DNA from: CAYVBJ01 sp964415185
GTDB lineage: Bacteria; Bacteroidota; Rhodothermia; Balneolales; Balneolaceae
Direction: 5' to 3'
NCBI GenBank assembly: GCA_964415185.1
Contig: CAYPZI010000040.1
Span: forward strand, 1 to 22,580
Length of the DNA stretch: 22,580 nt
The translations under genes and the position numbers were made by a program. Positions 16,152 to 22,580 of this stretch are shown here, in pieces. Positions within the stretch are counted from its first letter, which is position 1, and each line of letters starts with the position of its first letter. Below the pieces are notes generated by a model, which worked only from the letters and a program-made list of their open reading frames with translations, was not told the DNA's origin and made no database searches.

Positions 16152-16577
16152 ATGAAACTCTTCATTATTATACATTTCTTAATGACGTTTGCAGTAACCG
16201 GCTGTGCCAACTCCGGAAAATCTGTATCTGATGAAGCTCCAAAGGTATTAAAAGCAGAATATAAAGATTGGAATGATAAGCCAATATCAGACTCTGATGT
16301 ACGCGAAACAGGTACAGACCTGACAATTCAGGTAAAAAACTGGCCACAAAATGCCGAACCGAAATACATAATTTATGACGGGCGCAAATCTTTTCCGGCT
16401 TCAGTTACCGACAGCACTGAAGATGTAATCACCATTAATGCCCGGATTATAATCCGGTCATCTGTGTTGTCCGAAACTTCTGAAAAAAGCTCATTATCTG
16501 ATTATCTTGTTTACACCAACAAGAATGGAGATGAAAATTACGTTGAAATCGACAAGTGGCAGAGAAAAGATAAATGA
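16152..16577 (+). CDS. small lipoprotein of unknown function
   Basis: This is a 141-residue predicted lipoprotein. The signal peptide MKLFIIIHFLMTFAVTGC has a good lipobox (VTGC, Cys18), followed by a polar, Ser/Asp/Lys-rich tether. The mature part is rich in beta-prone segments such as LTIQVKNWPQ, KYIIYDGRKSFPASV and VITINARIIIRSSV, suggesting a small beta-sandwich. I do not recognise a family. It is divergent from the S41 protease lipoprotein and upstream, on the same strand, of the YPMFS/HTTM pair, but a 150-base gap separates it from that pair. The signal peptide and coding-like composition support a real gene; the function is open. Confidence 0.75.
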   Translation: MKLFIIIHFLMTFAVTGCANSGKSVSDEAPKVLKAEYKDWNDKPISDSDVRETGTDLTIQVKNWPQNAEPKYIIYDGRKSFPASVTDSTEDVITINARIIIRSSVLSETSEKSSLSDYLVYTNKNGDENYVEIDKWQRKDK

Positions 16578-16727
16578 AATGAATTTGTCATATTTGGAAA
16601 TTATTGGGAAGCTGATATCAAATTTAGGGCAGATTTTTTAAATTATACCTGTTCAAAAAAAAGTAAGAACTATCTGTCTTGTTTGATTTCAAATTGTATA
16701 AACATATTTAACTAAGTAGAGTAACCT

Positions 16728-17210
16728 ATGAATTTTAGTACAACTTCTATCAAATATTTAGGAAGCATTATATTGGCTGTGGCCATTTTGCTTTCAACGC
16801 ATCTCGGCGAGTTTTGGCCTTTCAGTATCTACCCGATGTTTTCGAAAGCGGGGAAAGTCTGGGAACGGTCATTGGTAAGAGATGTAACAAATACCCCCGA
16901 ACACCTTATCTGGCAGACATTTCAAAACAGGGATCAACTTCCGGGAATTTCATTTGCTATGGATGAAATCAGCATTAACCAAAACGATGTTTCCAATTAC
17001 CTTCAGAAAGCCGGGAATTGGGATGAAAGAAAAATCAGGGGGATGAGACATCTGTTCAGATCAGAGTTACAGGAGGATGATTTACTGCTGTATAAAGTGA
17101 ATGGCCATTTTACGGAAAACAGGGATTCTGTGATTATCACATATACACCTTTTATGCTTATGAAATCGGATACCACCCTGTTCAATCCTAACCTTGACAT
17201 CGAGCAATGA
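16728..17210 (+). CDS. small one-TM protein with WPFSIYPMFS motif, HTTM partner
   Basis: The 160-residue protein has one N-terminal transmembrane segment (about 9-26) followed directly by EFWPFSIYPMFSK at residues 28-40. It then has a soluble region of about 120 residues ending in DLDIEQ. I associate the WPxSxYPMFS-type motif with small proteins encoded beside HTTM (gamma-carboxylase-like) membrane proteins; this is recollection, not a search result. The gene is translationally coupled to the HTTM gene: its stop TGA overlaps the next ATG in ATGA (17207-17210). That makes a complex or sequential action likely. No enzymatic motif is visible in the soluble part. The 150 bases upstream contain an AT-rich region but no promoter I can call. 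Confidence 0.82.
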   Translation: MNFSTTSIKYLGSIILAVAILLSTHLGEFWPFSIYPMFSKAGKVWERSLVRDVTNTPEHLIWQTFQNRDQLPGISFAMDEISINQNDVSNYLQKAGNWDERKIRGMRHLFRSELQEDDLLLYKVNGHFTENRDSVIITYTPFMLMKSDTTLFNPNLDIEQ

Positions 17211-18124
17211 AAATTATTGAAAGACTGAAAAAAGACCTGTTTCGTCCCGATGAAAAAGAAACAACCGGCCTGGTTGTTTTTTACAGATTATTTGAAATTT
17301 TTGTAGTCTATTCTGTACTCGAATATATATGGAAGTGGGGTTTTTATATTCCGAACCTGGGAGAGGTGCTTTTACCTCTCGGAATAGCGAACTACATCGA
17401 TATATCTTTCATGTTCAATTCTGTAATGGCACTTGGCAATGCCGCTTTAATAAGCCTGCTCTTGATATTGGGCTTTTTCAGGACAAATAAGTATGCCTAT
17501 ATCATTGCAATCATCCTTTTCCACTTCCAGTACGCCGCCCGGTTTTCGCAGGGTGAAATTTCACACGGATCCAACATGATCGGGACAGCCCTGTTCACAA
17601 TAGCCATTGCCCATGTACTATTCAACGGGGCTGAACAGCGCCGTAAATTTTCGTTTGGTACACTTATATTTTTTATCGGGCTTGGTTACTTCACGGCTGC
17701 CATGAGCAAAATGATCGGCACGGGTCCTTTTTGGATGGATGGAAGCCATCTTTGGCTCTGGATAGGTGAACGAAGTACAGACGTTTTATCACAAACCGGA
17801 AGTTTTGAGTATAACATACTGCAGGAGTATATTTTGCAGTACCACTGGCTGGCGACCGTGATACTGGCATTCGGATTCTTTTCCGAGTTGTTCGGATTTT
17901 TATTCTGGTTCCGTAAAACAAGGCCTTTCGCAGCAATTTATTTAATTGCTATGCACTTCGGCATACTGATAACAATGAATATCAACTTTCCGAAGTATGT
18001 ATATGTGATGATTCTTCTGGGATTTGACTGGCATGTAGTTATCGATTATTTCATTGATAAATACAAGGAAACAGCGCCGGTACGGATTCTCAAAAAGAAT
18101 TTTAGTCCTGAAACGGGTTTTTAG
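17207..18124 (+). CDS. HTTM / vitamin K-dependent gamma-carboxylase-like membrane protein
   Basis: The 305-residue polytopic protein has roughly eight hydrophobic segments in the pattern of the HTTM domain, the membrane core of vitamin K-dependent gamma-glutamyl carboxylase. Family-like features are VVFYRLFEIF near the N-terminus, ISHGSNMIG after the second loop, SELFGFLFWFRKTRPFAAIYLIAMHFGILITM near the C-terminus (quoted in parts: SELFGFLFWF, RKTRPF, MHFGILITM) and NFPKYVYVMILLGFDW. Lys168 in AAMSKMIGTGPFWMDG lies where animal carboxylases carry the catalytic lysine of the KKLDADW region. The protein stops after the membrane domain and lacks the large lumenal beta-sandwich of animal enzymes, so the coupled YPMFS protein could supply the missing extracytoplasmic part. 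Substrate and cofactor are unknown, and carboxylase activity is inference only. Confidence 0.8.
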   Translation: MKIIERLKKDLFRPDEKETTGLVVFYRLFEIFVVYSVLEYIWKWGFYIPNLGEVLLPLGIANYIDISFMFNSVMALGNAALISLLLILGFFRTNKYAYIIAIILFHFQYAARFSQGEISHGSNMIGTALFTIAIAHVLFNGAEQRRKFSFGTLIFFIGLGYFTAAMSKMIGTGPFWMDGSHLWLWIGERSTDVLSQTGSFEYNILQEYILQYHWLATVILAFGFFSELFGFLFWFRKTRPFAAIYLIAMHFGILITMNINFPKYVYVMILLGFDWHVVIDYFIDKYKETAPVRILKKNFSPETGF

Positions 18125-18185
18125 CCCAGGGCTCTGGGTATGCGGGATAAAACATCCGAAACCCTGGGATAAATCTACCGGGCTA
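18122..18185. repeat. nested inverted repeats at HTTM stop codon
   Basis: Starting at the TAG stop, TAGCCC (18122-18127) is inverted at 18180-18185 (GGGCTA), and CCCAGGG (18125-18131) at 18162-18168 (CCCTGGG). An inner GGAT/ATCC pair surrounds AAAAC. It can fold as a long stem at the 3' end of the transcript, but no T-run follows. It may be a transcript-end stabiliser or a terminator shared by the convergent transporter gene. Confidence 0.4.
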
Positions 18186-18236
18186 TAATATCTGTCTATT
18201 ACCTCGCACACCAACTTAATATCCTGTTTGCCGAAC

Positions 18237-18292
18237 TACTGACTGTCATACTACTTTACTGCTTCATTGCCAACTGCCTACTGTCTACTGAT
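18237..18292. repeat. degenerate 7-base tandem repeat (TACTGNC type)
   Basis: The sequence shows a period of seven through eight units: TACTGAC, TGTCATA, CTACTTT, ACTGCTT, CATTGCC, AACTGCC, TACTGTC, TACTGAT. The last units are the clearest. The repeat ends four bases before the transporter stop codon, in the convergent 171-base gap. It is non-coding and of unknown function; it may be a slippage-derived or decaying heptamer array. Confidence 0.5.
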
Positions 18293-18295
18293 CAT

Positions 18296-19825
18296 TTAGT
18301 GGATATTTCCCATCAGCTTGCGGATCGGTTTACTGAAAATCAGCAGGAGCAGCCCTCCACCCACGGTTGTCATTACAATCAGCCAGAACAGATCAGGTAA
18401 AAGTTCAGGATTGGCAGAAATGGCTTCCTGGTCAAACTGCCCTGCCACGCGGCCGGCAATCAGGTTACCGAAAGCGATGGACATAAACCAGACACCCATC
18501 ATCTGACCAACCAGTTTTTTGGGAGCCAGTTTGGTTACCGCGCTCAGACCCACGGGGCTCAGGCAAAGTTCTCCTGTAGTGTGAAGCAGGTAAGTCATAA
18601 TCAGCCACGTGGGAAGAACCTGGTTCCCGCCTACTACATAAAACGAGGCAAACATCATCACCAGGAAGCCGAGTCCCAGGAATATCAGTCCAAGCGCAAA
18701 TTTCACCGGGGTTGAGGGTTCCAGGTTCTTTTTGGCAAGTGCCACCCACAGCCAGCCAAATACGGGAGCAAGGGTAATGATAAAAACAGGATTTACAGAT
18801 TGCAGCCAGCTTGCGGGCATCAGCCATCCGAAAATATTACGGTCTGTATACCGCTCAGCGAACAGATTGAGTGAAGATCCCGCCTGTTCAAAACCGGACC
18901 AAAAGATGGCGGAAAAAATAAAAAGCGCGGCAATTACCCCAATCTTTTTCTTCTGATCGCTATTCAGGTCTTCTGCGATATAAACATAGACAAAATAGGC
19001 AATGACCAGCAAAAAGATGGTTATTCCCGATGCATCGGCAATGGCAATCGGGTTAATCGTAACCAAACCTGCCATCGTAGCAATGACGAACGCAGTAAAA
19101 AGGATTCCTGTAATCCAAAGCCCATTCCGAATACGTTTAAATTGTTTTTGTTGGGTAAGTTCGTCAGAAATTTTTTCAGGCTCCCTGCCGATATTTCCAA
19201 GGTATTTTTCCGTAAGTTTATACTGGATCAAACCAATCACCATTCCAAAACCGGCGGCTGCAAAACCGTAATGCCAGTTAATGCCCTCACCGAGGAAACC
19301 TGTGACGAGCGGAGCAATAAAAGCGCCGATATTGATACCCATATAAAATATTGAGAAGCCTGCATCACGCCTTGCCTGTTCGTCATCACCATATAAACCA
19401 CCTACGATACTGCTGATATTGGGTTTGAGAAGGCCGGTTCCGATAACGATTAAAATCAATCCGAGGTAAAAAGTCTCATTACCGGGAATAGCCATACTGA
19501 AATGGCCGAGTGCAATGATGATTCCGCCGTACCAAATGGCTTTCTGCAAGCCTAAAAATTTATCGGCAAGCCAGCCGCCCGGCAGAGCCAGCAGGTAAAC
19601 AAACATAGTGTAAAGGCCGTAAATCGCTGTTGCCGTCTTGTCATCCAGCCCCATGCCTCCCCTGTTGATGGCATCAACCATAAAAAGAACGAGGATGGCA
19701 CGCATCCCATAGTAGCTGAATCGCTCCCACATTTCCGTAAAGAAAAGCGTGGCAAGGCCTCGCGGATGGCCGAAAAAAGAGTGCTTGTACTGATCGGTGT
19801 TCGTCGGGTTACTCGGTGCCGCCAT
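18296..19825 (-). CDS. POT-family proton-dependent peptide transporter
   Basis: The 509-residue major facilitator of the POT/PTR2 family imports di- and tripeptides with protons across the cytoplasmic membrane. The ExxER-type signature is TEMWERFSYYG at residues 30-40, in the first transmembrane helix. It is followed by LALPGGWLADKFLG (the POT form of the MFS loop motif) and GTGLLKPNISSIVGGLYGDD. The length and helix pattern (about 14 segments) fit the bacterial DtpT-like group. The mid-protein polar loop EKISDELTQQKQFKRIRNG separates the two halves. The gene lies 95 bases downstream of an oxidoreductase gene on the same strand and could be read with it or from its own promoter. No ambiguity in family; the peptide range is unknown. 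Confidence 0.95.
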   Translation of the reverse strand: MAAPSNPTNTDQYKHSFFGHPRGLATLFFTEMWERFSYYGMRAILVLFMVDAINRGGMGLDDKTATAIYGLYTMFVYLLALPGGWLADKFLGLQKAIWYGGIIIALGHFSMAIPGNETFYLGLILIVIGTGLLKPNISSIVGGLYGDDEQARRDAGFSIFYMGINIGAFIAPLVTGFLGEGINWHYGFAAAGFGMVIGLIQYKLTEKYLGNIGREPEKISDELTQQKQFKRIRNGLWITGILFTAFVIATMAGLVTINPIAIADASGITIFLLVIAYFVYVYIAEDLNSDQKKKIGVIAALFIFSAIFWSGFEQAGSSLNLFAERYTDRNIFGWLMPASWLQSVNPVFIITLAPVFGWLWVALAKKNLEPSTPVKFALGLIFLGLGFLVMMFASFYVVGGNQVLPTWLIMTYLLHTTGELCLSPVGLSAVTKLAPKKLVGQMMGVWFMSIAFGNLIAGRVAGQFDQEAISANPELLPDLFWLIVMTTVGGGLLLLIFSKPIRKLMGNIH

Positions 19826-19920
19826 AGAAATTGAATTGGTTTATTCCTGAAATCTTGATGATAATAACCAATGGATGAATGGTGTGCAACCGAATTTTAA
19901 TACCAAATTTTTAAAATAAG

Positions 19921-21018
19921 TTAAAGCGTGATTTCAGCCCCACCTCTTTCAGACGATTTCATAATTGCATTCACAATACGAATATCCCTTAGGCCGTCTT
20001 CCCCGGGAACAATCGGATCATTTTTCTCTTTTACAGCCAGCGCATCATTGTCCATCTGGCGCGCCTGTTGGTGATTGGGATCGGGAGGAAGCTTCTTGCC
20101 GTCACTGGTTTCACCCTGAACCCCGCTGTAGCTCTGAAACGGCCGTAAACGGTACCAGCCATCTTCGCAAGTTATATCCAGGTAGTTTGTTGATTTCCCA
20201 AATGCGGTTTCACCTTTAGCAGTTACACCTTCCGGAAAGATCAATTCGAACTCGGTAAATTCATCTACCTCCGAATACATCTCTTTCCGTTCGGACCACT
20301 GCCGTCCCTTCACGGCAACGGGCTCCATTCCGGTGGCATACCGGGCTGCATTAATAGGATAGACACCCATATCGTACAGTGCCCCGCCGCCAAGATCGGC
20401 AATCCGACGCCAGTTTTCGGGATCACGGTGTGCCCCGTTGTATCCGGCGCCGGTTTCAACCCGCCGGACGGTTCCGTAAGCCTCTTCCCGTCCGTACCGG
20501 ATGATGGTTTGAGTATTGGGTTCATGCTGCATCCGGTAGCCTATTGTCAATTGAACCTTGTTTTTTCTGGCAGCGCTGATGATGGCCTCACACTCCTGCA
20601 CATTCATAGCCATAGGCTTCTCACACCAGACATGCTTGCCTGCTTCAGCGGCTGTCATTGCGTAGACGGCATGTAAACCCGGAGGCACTACAATATAGAC
20701 CACATCAATATCATCGTTATCGGCAATCTGGTACATGTTTTTGTAATTGTAAACATTACTGTCAGGAATCCCATACTTTTCCTGCCACTCGGGGATTTTG
20801 GATGGGGTTCCGGTTACAATTCCCTTCAGTTCACAGTGCCCGGTCTGCTGAAGCCCGGGTGCCAGTAATCCACTGCTATATCTGCCAAGGCCGACAAGAG
20901 CCACACCCAGTTTTTCTTTTTGTTTCGGAAGGATGACATTCGGAAATGCAATAGCAGAAAATGCAAAAGCCGATGCAGATTTTTTCAAAAAGCTTTTTCT
21001 TGATATTTGTAGTGACAT
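19921..21018 (-). CDS. secreted-type Gfo/Idh/MocA family oxidoreductase
   Basis: The 365-residue NAD(P)-dependent sugar or polyol oxidoreductase resembles glucose-fructose oxidoreductase. An N-terminal export signal ISRKSFLKKSASAFAFSAIAFP has a Tat-like motif with Arg-Lys (SRKSFLK) in place of twin arginine. The Rossmann domain follows, with VGLGRYSSG at 42-50 and the family EKP at 133-135 (catalytic-pocket lysine 134). The C-terminal substrate domain contains GGGALYDMGVYPINAARYATG, here noted around Asp216 and Tyr220 as in Zymomonas GFOR. It is likely periplasmic with a tightly bound cofactor, if exported by Tat. The substrate is not assignable. The stop lies 95 bases upstream of the transporter start, and the 265-base region before the gene is shared with a divergent DUF2339 gene. 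Confidence 0.92.
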   Translation of the reverse strand: MSLQISRKSFLKKSASAFAFSAIAFPNVILPKQKEKLGVALVGLGRYSSGLLAPGLQQTGHCELKGIVTGTPSKIPEWQEKYGIPDSNVYNYKNMYQIADNDDIDVVYIVVPPGLHAVYAMTAAEAGKHVWCEKPMAMNVQECEAIISAARKNKVQLTIGYRMQHEPNTQTIIRYGREEAYGTVRRVETGAGYNGAHRDPENWRRIADLGGGALYDMGVYPINAARYATGMEPVAVKGRQWSERKEMYSEVDEFTEFELIFPEGVTAKGETAFGKSTNYLDITCEDGWYRLRPFQSYSGVQGETSDGKKLPPDPNHQQARQMDNDALAVKEKNDPIVPGEDGLRDIRIVNAIMKSSERGGAEITL

Positions 21019-21121
21019 GATATCGTCAATGATTTGGTAAATAATAATTCCGCTTATGAAATATGCTAATAAAATAAATGGAATTAAAAAAAATATGATC
21101 GCCAGGCTTCGACTAATTATA

Positions 21122-21144
21122 CTTTTTAGACAGCCTCTAAAAGG
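21122..21144. promoter_or_regulatory. 9-bp hairpin in divergent control region
   Basis: CTTTTTAGA (21122-21130) and TCTAAAAGG (21136-21144) form a stem of nine pairs, one of them G-T, around a 5-base loop. It sits mid-way between the divergent oxidoreductase and DUF2339 genes, so it could be an operator. No T-run follows on either strand. Confidence 0.3.
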
Positions 21145-21246
21145 AGATCATTACAAAATCAGCCCTGAAAAGGCGTAAGCTCAAAACAATCAATATTTTA
21201 TTTTAAATTTTACCTCTTATATTATCCATTGATTTGTAAAGATCTG

Positions 21247-21259
21247 TGAGTTAAACTCA
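21247..21259. promoter_or_regulatory. 13-bp perfect palindrome upstream of DUF2339 gene
   Basis: TGAGTTAAACTCA reads as two perfect 6-base arms around a central A, ending 24 bases before the DUF2339 start. Position and symmetry suit a small dimeric regulator, but chance is possible at this length. Confidence 0.3.
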
Positions 21260-21283
21260 GCCTGTATCTGAAAAACACAACAA

Positions 21284-22580
21284 ATGACAAGCAGCGACCC
21301 ACGTATTCAAAAGCTATTTGAAAAGCTTGATGTTCTTCAAGACAGACAGCAGCAATTCTCAACTGAGATCGAGCAGATTCGGGAAGAAATTAAACTTTTG
21401 CAGGAAAATGATAAGGATGCTTCGATTCAGACTGCACAGGCTGAAAAGGTAGGCACAGAAGAAAAGCCGGAAATGCAAACCGAATCCGTTTCTTTGGCAG
21501 ATAATCAGGAGGCTGATGCAATCAGCATTGGCAGCCGCTTTAGCCGGTTTTTTGACAGCCGTGACATCGAAAAGTTTATAGGTGAAAATCTTATCAACAA
21601 AGTGGGGATTCTGATCACCATCATTGGAGTGGCCATCGGCGCCAGGTATGCCATAGACCATAAACTGATCAGCCCCGAAATGAGGGTTCTATTGGGGTAT
21701 TTAACAGGTTTCGCTCTTCTCTTTTTCTCCTACCGGCTGAGAAATAACCTGCGTAATTTCAGTGCGGTTCTGTTCAGCGGAGCTATGGCGGTTTTTTACA
21801 TCATCACTTTTGCGGCCTTTAGTTTTTATGAACTGATTGCATCTTTGCCGGCTTTTTTGCTTATGGCTTTTATAACATTAGTTACCGTGGGTGCCTCACT
21901 TTATTATAACCGGCAAGTCGTAGCACATATTGGCCTTGTCGGTGCCTATGCCGTTCCTTTCCTTGTGGGTGGTGAGGGATCGGTAAGCAATCTTTTTCTC
22001 TATATGATTTTTATAAACATCGGCGTGCTGTCGGTAGCAGTTTACAAATACTGGAAACCCCTGACCTTTTCAGCATTCACGTTCACCTGGCTCATTTTTG
22101 GTGTTTGGTATTCCATGGAATATTCTGTCGCAGAACATTTCACTCCGGCTCTGGTCTATTCTTTTCTCTTTTTCCTGGTTCTCTACATGGTTGCTTTGGC
22201 ATATAAACTGATCCGTGAACAGACATTCAAAAAAACGGATGTATGGCTGATCATCGCCAACTCTTTTATCTTTTATGCATTTGGTTTTTCCATCCTTACC
22301 GGCTACCAGGAAGGCGAAAGCTGGCTTGGTTTATTCACAGCTTTCAATGCCGTGTTACATTTTTCAGCAGCGGCCCTTATTTACAGATCAGGCCTGCCCG
22401 ATAAAAATTTATTCTATCTCGTCACCGGCCTTGGATTAACATTTCTGACAATAACCATTCCCATTGAACTCGAAGGCAACTGGATTACCCTGCTATGGGC
22501 AGCCGAAGCCGCTCTTTTGTTTTGGATCGGCAGGTCGCAAACAGTTGGATTTTACGAGAAAATGTCACACCCGATTCTTG
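21284..22580 (+). CDS. DUF2339 multi-pass membrane protein (3' end beyond window)
   Basis: The open frame runs from ATG 21284 to the window edge without a stop: 432 complete codons, so the protein is truncated here by the window rather than broken. It begins with a coiled-coil-like soluble stretch (about 1-95; IQKLFEKLDVLQDRQQQF, IEQIREEIKLLQEN). The DUF2339 hallmark then opens the membrane part: IGENLINKVGILITIIGVAIGARYAID around residues 102-128 (seen in parts as GENLINKVG and GARYAID), with PEMRVLLGYLTGF after it. At least ten hydrophobic segments follow. The function of the family is unknown; full-length members are usually much longer. No Shine-Dalgarno sequence is present. It is divergent from the Gfo/Idh oxidoreductase gene. 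Confidence 0.88.
   Translation, partial: MTSSDPRIQKLFEKLDVLQDRQQQFSTEIEQIREEIKLLQENDKDASIQTAQAEKVGTEEKPEMQTESVSLADNQEADAISIGSRFSRFFDSRDIEKFIGENLINKVGILITIIGVAIGARYAIDHKLISPEMRVLLGYLTGFALLFFSYRLRNNLRNFSAVLFSGAMAVFYIITFAAFSFYELIASLPAFLLMAFITLVTVGASLYYNRQVVAHIGLVGAYAVPFLVGGEGSVSNLFLYMIFINIGVLSVAVYKYWKPLTFSAFTFTWLIFGVWYSMEYSVAEHFTPALVYSFLFFLVLYMVALAYKLIREQTFKKTDVWLIIANSFIFYAFGFSILTGYQEGESWLGLFTAFNAVLHFSAAALIYRSGLPDKNLFYLVTGLGLTFLTITIPIELEGNWITLLWAAEAALLFWIGRSQTVGFYEKMSHPIL

Noticed and set aside
21141..21206. Shine-Dalgarno-like AAGGAG followed by a short frame that could start at ATT (about 18 codons).
   Set aside because: ATT starts are very rare, the AAGGAG is part of the hairpin arm, and the peptide has no recognisable feature.

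Overview
The window looks like a chromosomal segment of a heterotrophic member of the Bacteroidota/Balneolota side of the FCB group. This is an inference from four things: the split mutA-mutB methylmalonyl-CoA mutase pair, moderate GC, A/T-rich leaders with almost no Shine-Dalgarno sequences, and several short lipoprotein signals with relaxed lipoboxes. I saw no tRNA, rRNA, CRISPR array, transposase or phage gene. Almost all of the window is ordinary chromosomal gene content, and no stretch above 300 bases lacks a gene.

Layout. (1) 138-4318, minus strand: mutA then mutB, the two subunits of B12-dependent methylmalonyl-CoA mutase. (2) Divergent from it, 4550-5713 encodes an acyl-CoA dehydrogenase closest to the short/branched-chain type. 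Together these fit propionyl-CoA and branched-chain amino acid breakdown. The shared 231-bp control region holds a 32-bp imperfect palindrome that could be an operator. (3) 5965-12848, plus strand, is a long run of genes: a PAS-only sensor whose first domain resembles a cysteine-less LOV domain, SufE, a NifS/IscS-type cysteine desulfurase, a membrane-anchored DsbA-like thiol oxidoreductase overlapping a gamma-type carbonic anhydrase-like protein by 4 bp, the heme chaperone HemW (TTG start), and a PLP-dependent group II decarboxylase. (4) 12978-16061, minus strand: an endonuclease/exonuclease/phosphatase-fold lipoprotein and an S41 (C-terminal-processing type) protease lipoprotein, separated by a 62-bp nested inverted repeat. 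(5) 16152-18124, plus strand: a small lipoprotein of unknown function, then a translationally coupled pair made of a small one-TM protein with a WPFSIYPMFS motif and an HTTM/vitamin K-dependent gamma-carboxylase-like membrane protein. (6) 18296-21018, minus strand: a POT-family peptide transporter and a secreted-type Gfo/Idh/MocA oxidoreductase. (7) 21284 to the end: a DUF2339 multi-pass membrane protein cut by the window edge.

The most interesting items are the coupled YPMFS/HTTM pair, the Cys-less LOV-like PAS protein with no output domain, the pairing of SufE with a group I cysteine desulfurase, and several palindromes and repeats between genes. None of these amounts to a proven new system from sequence alone.
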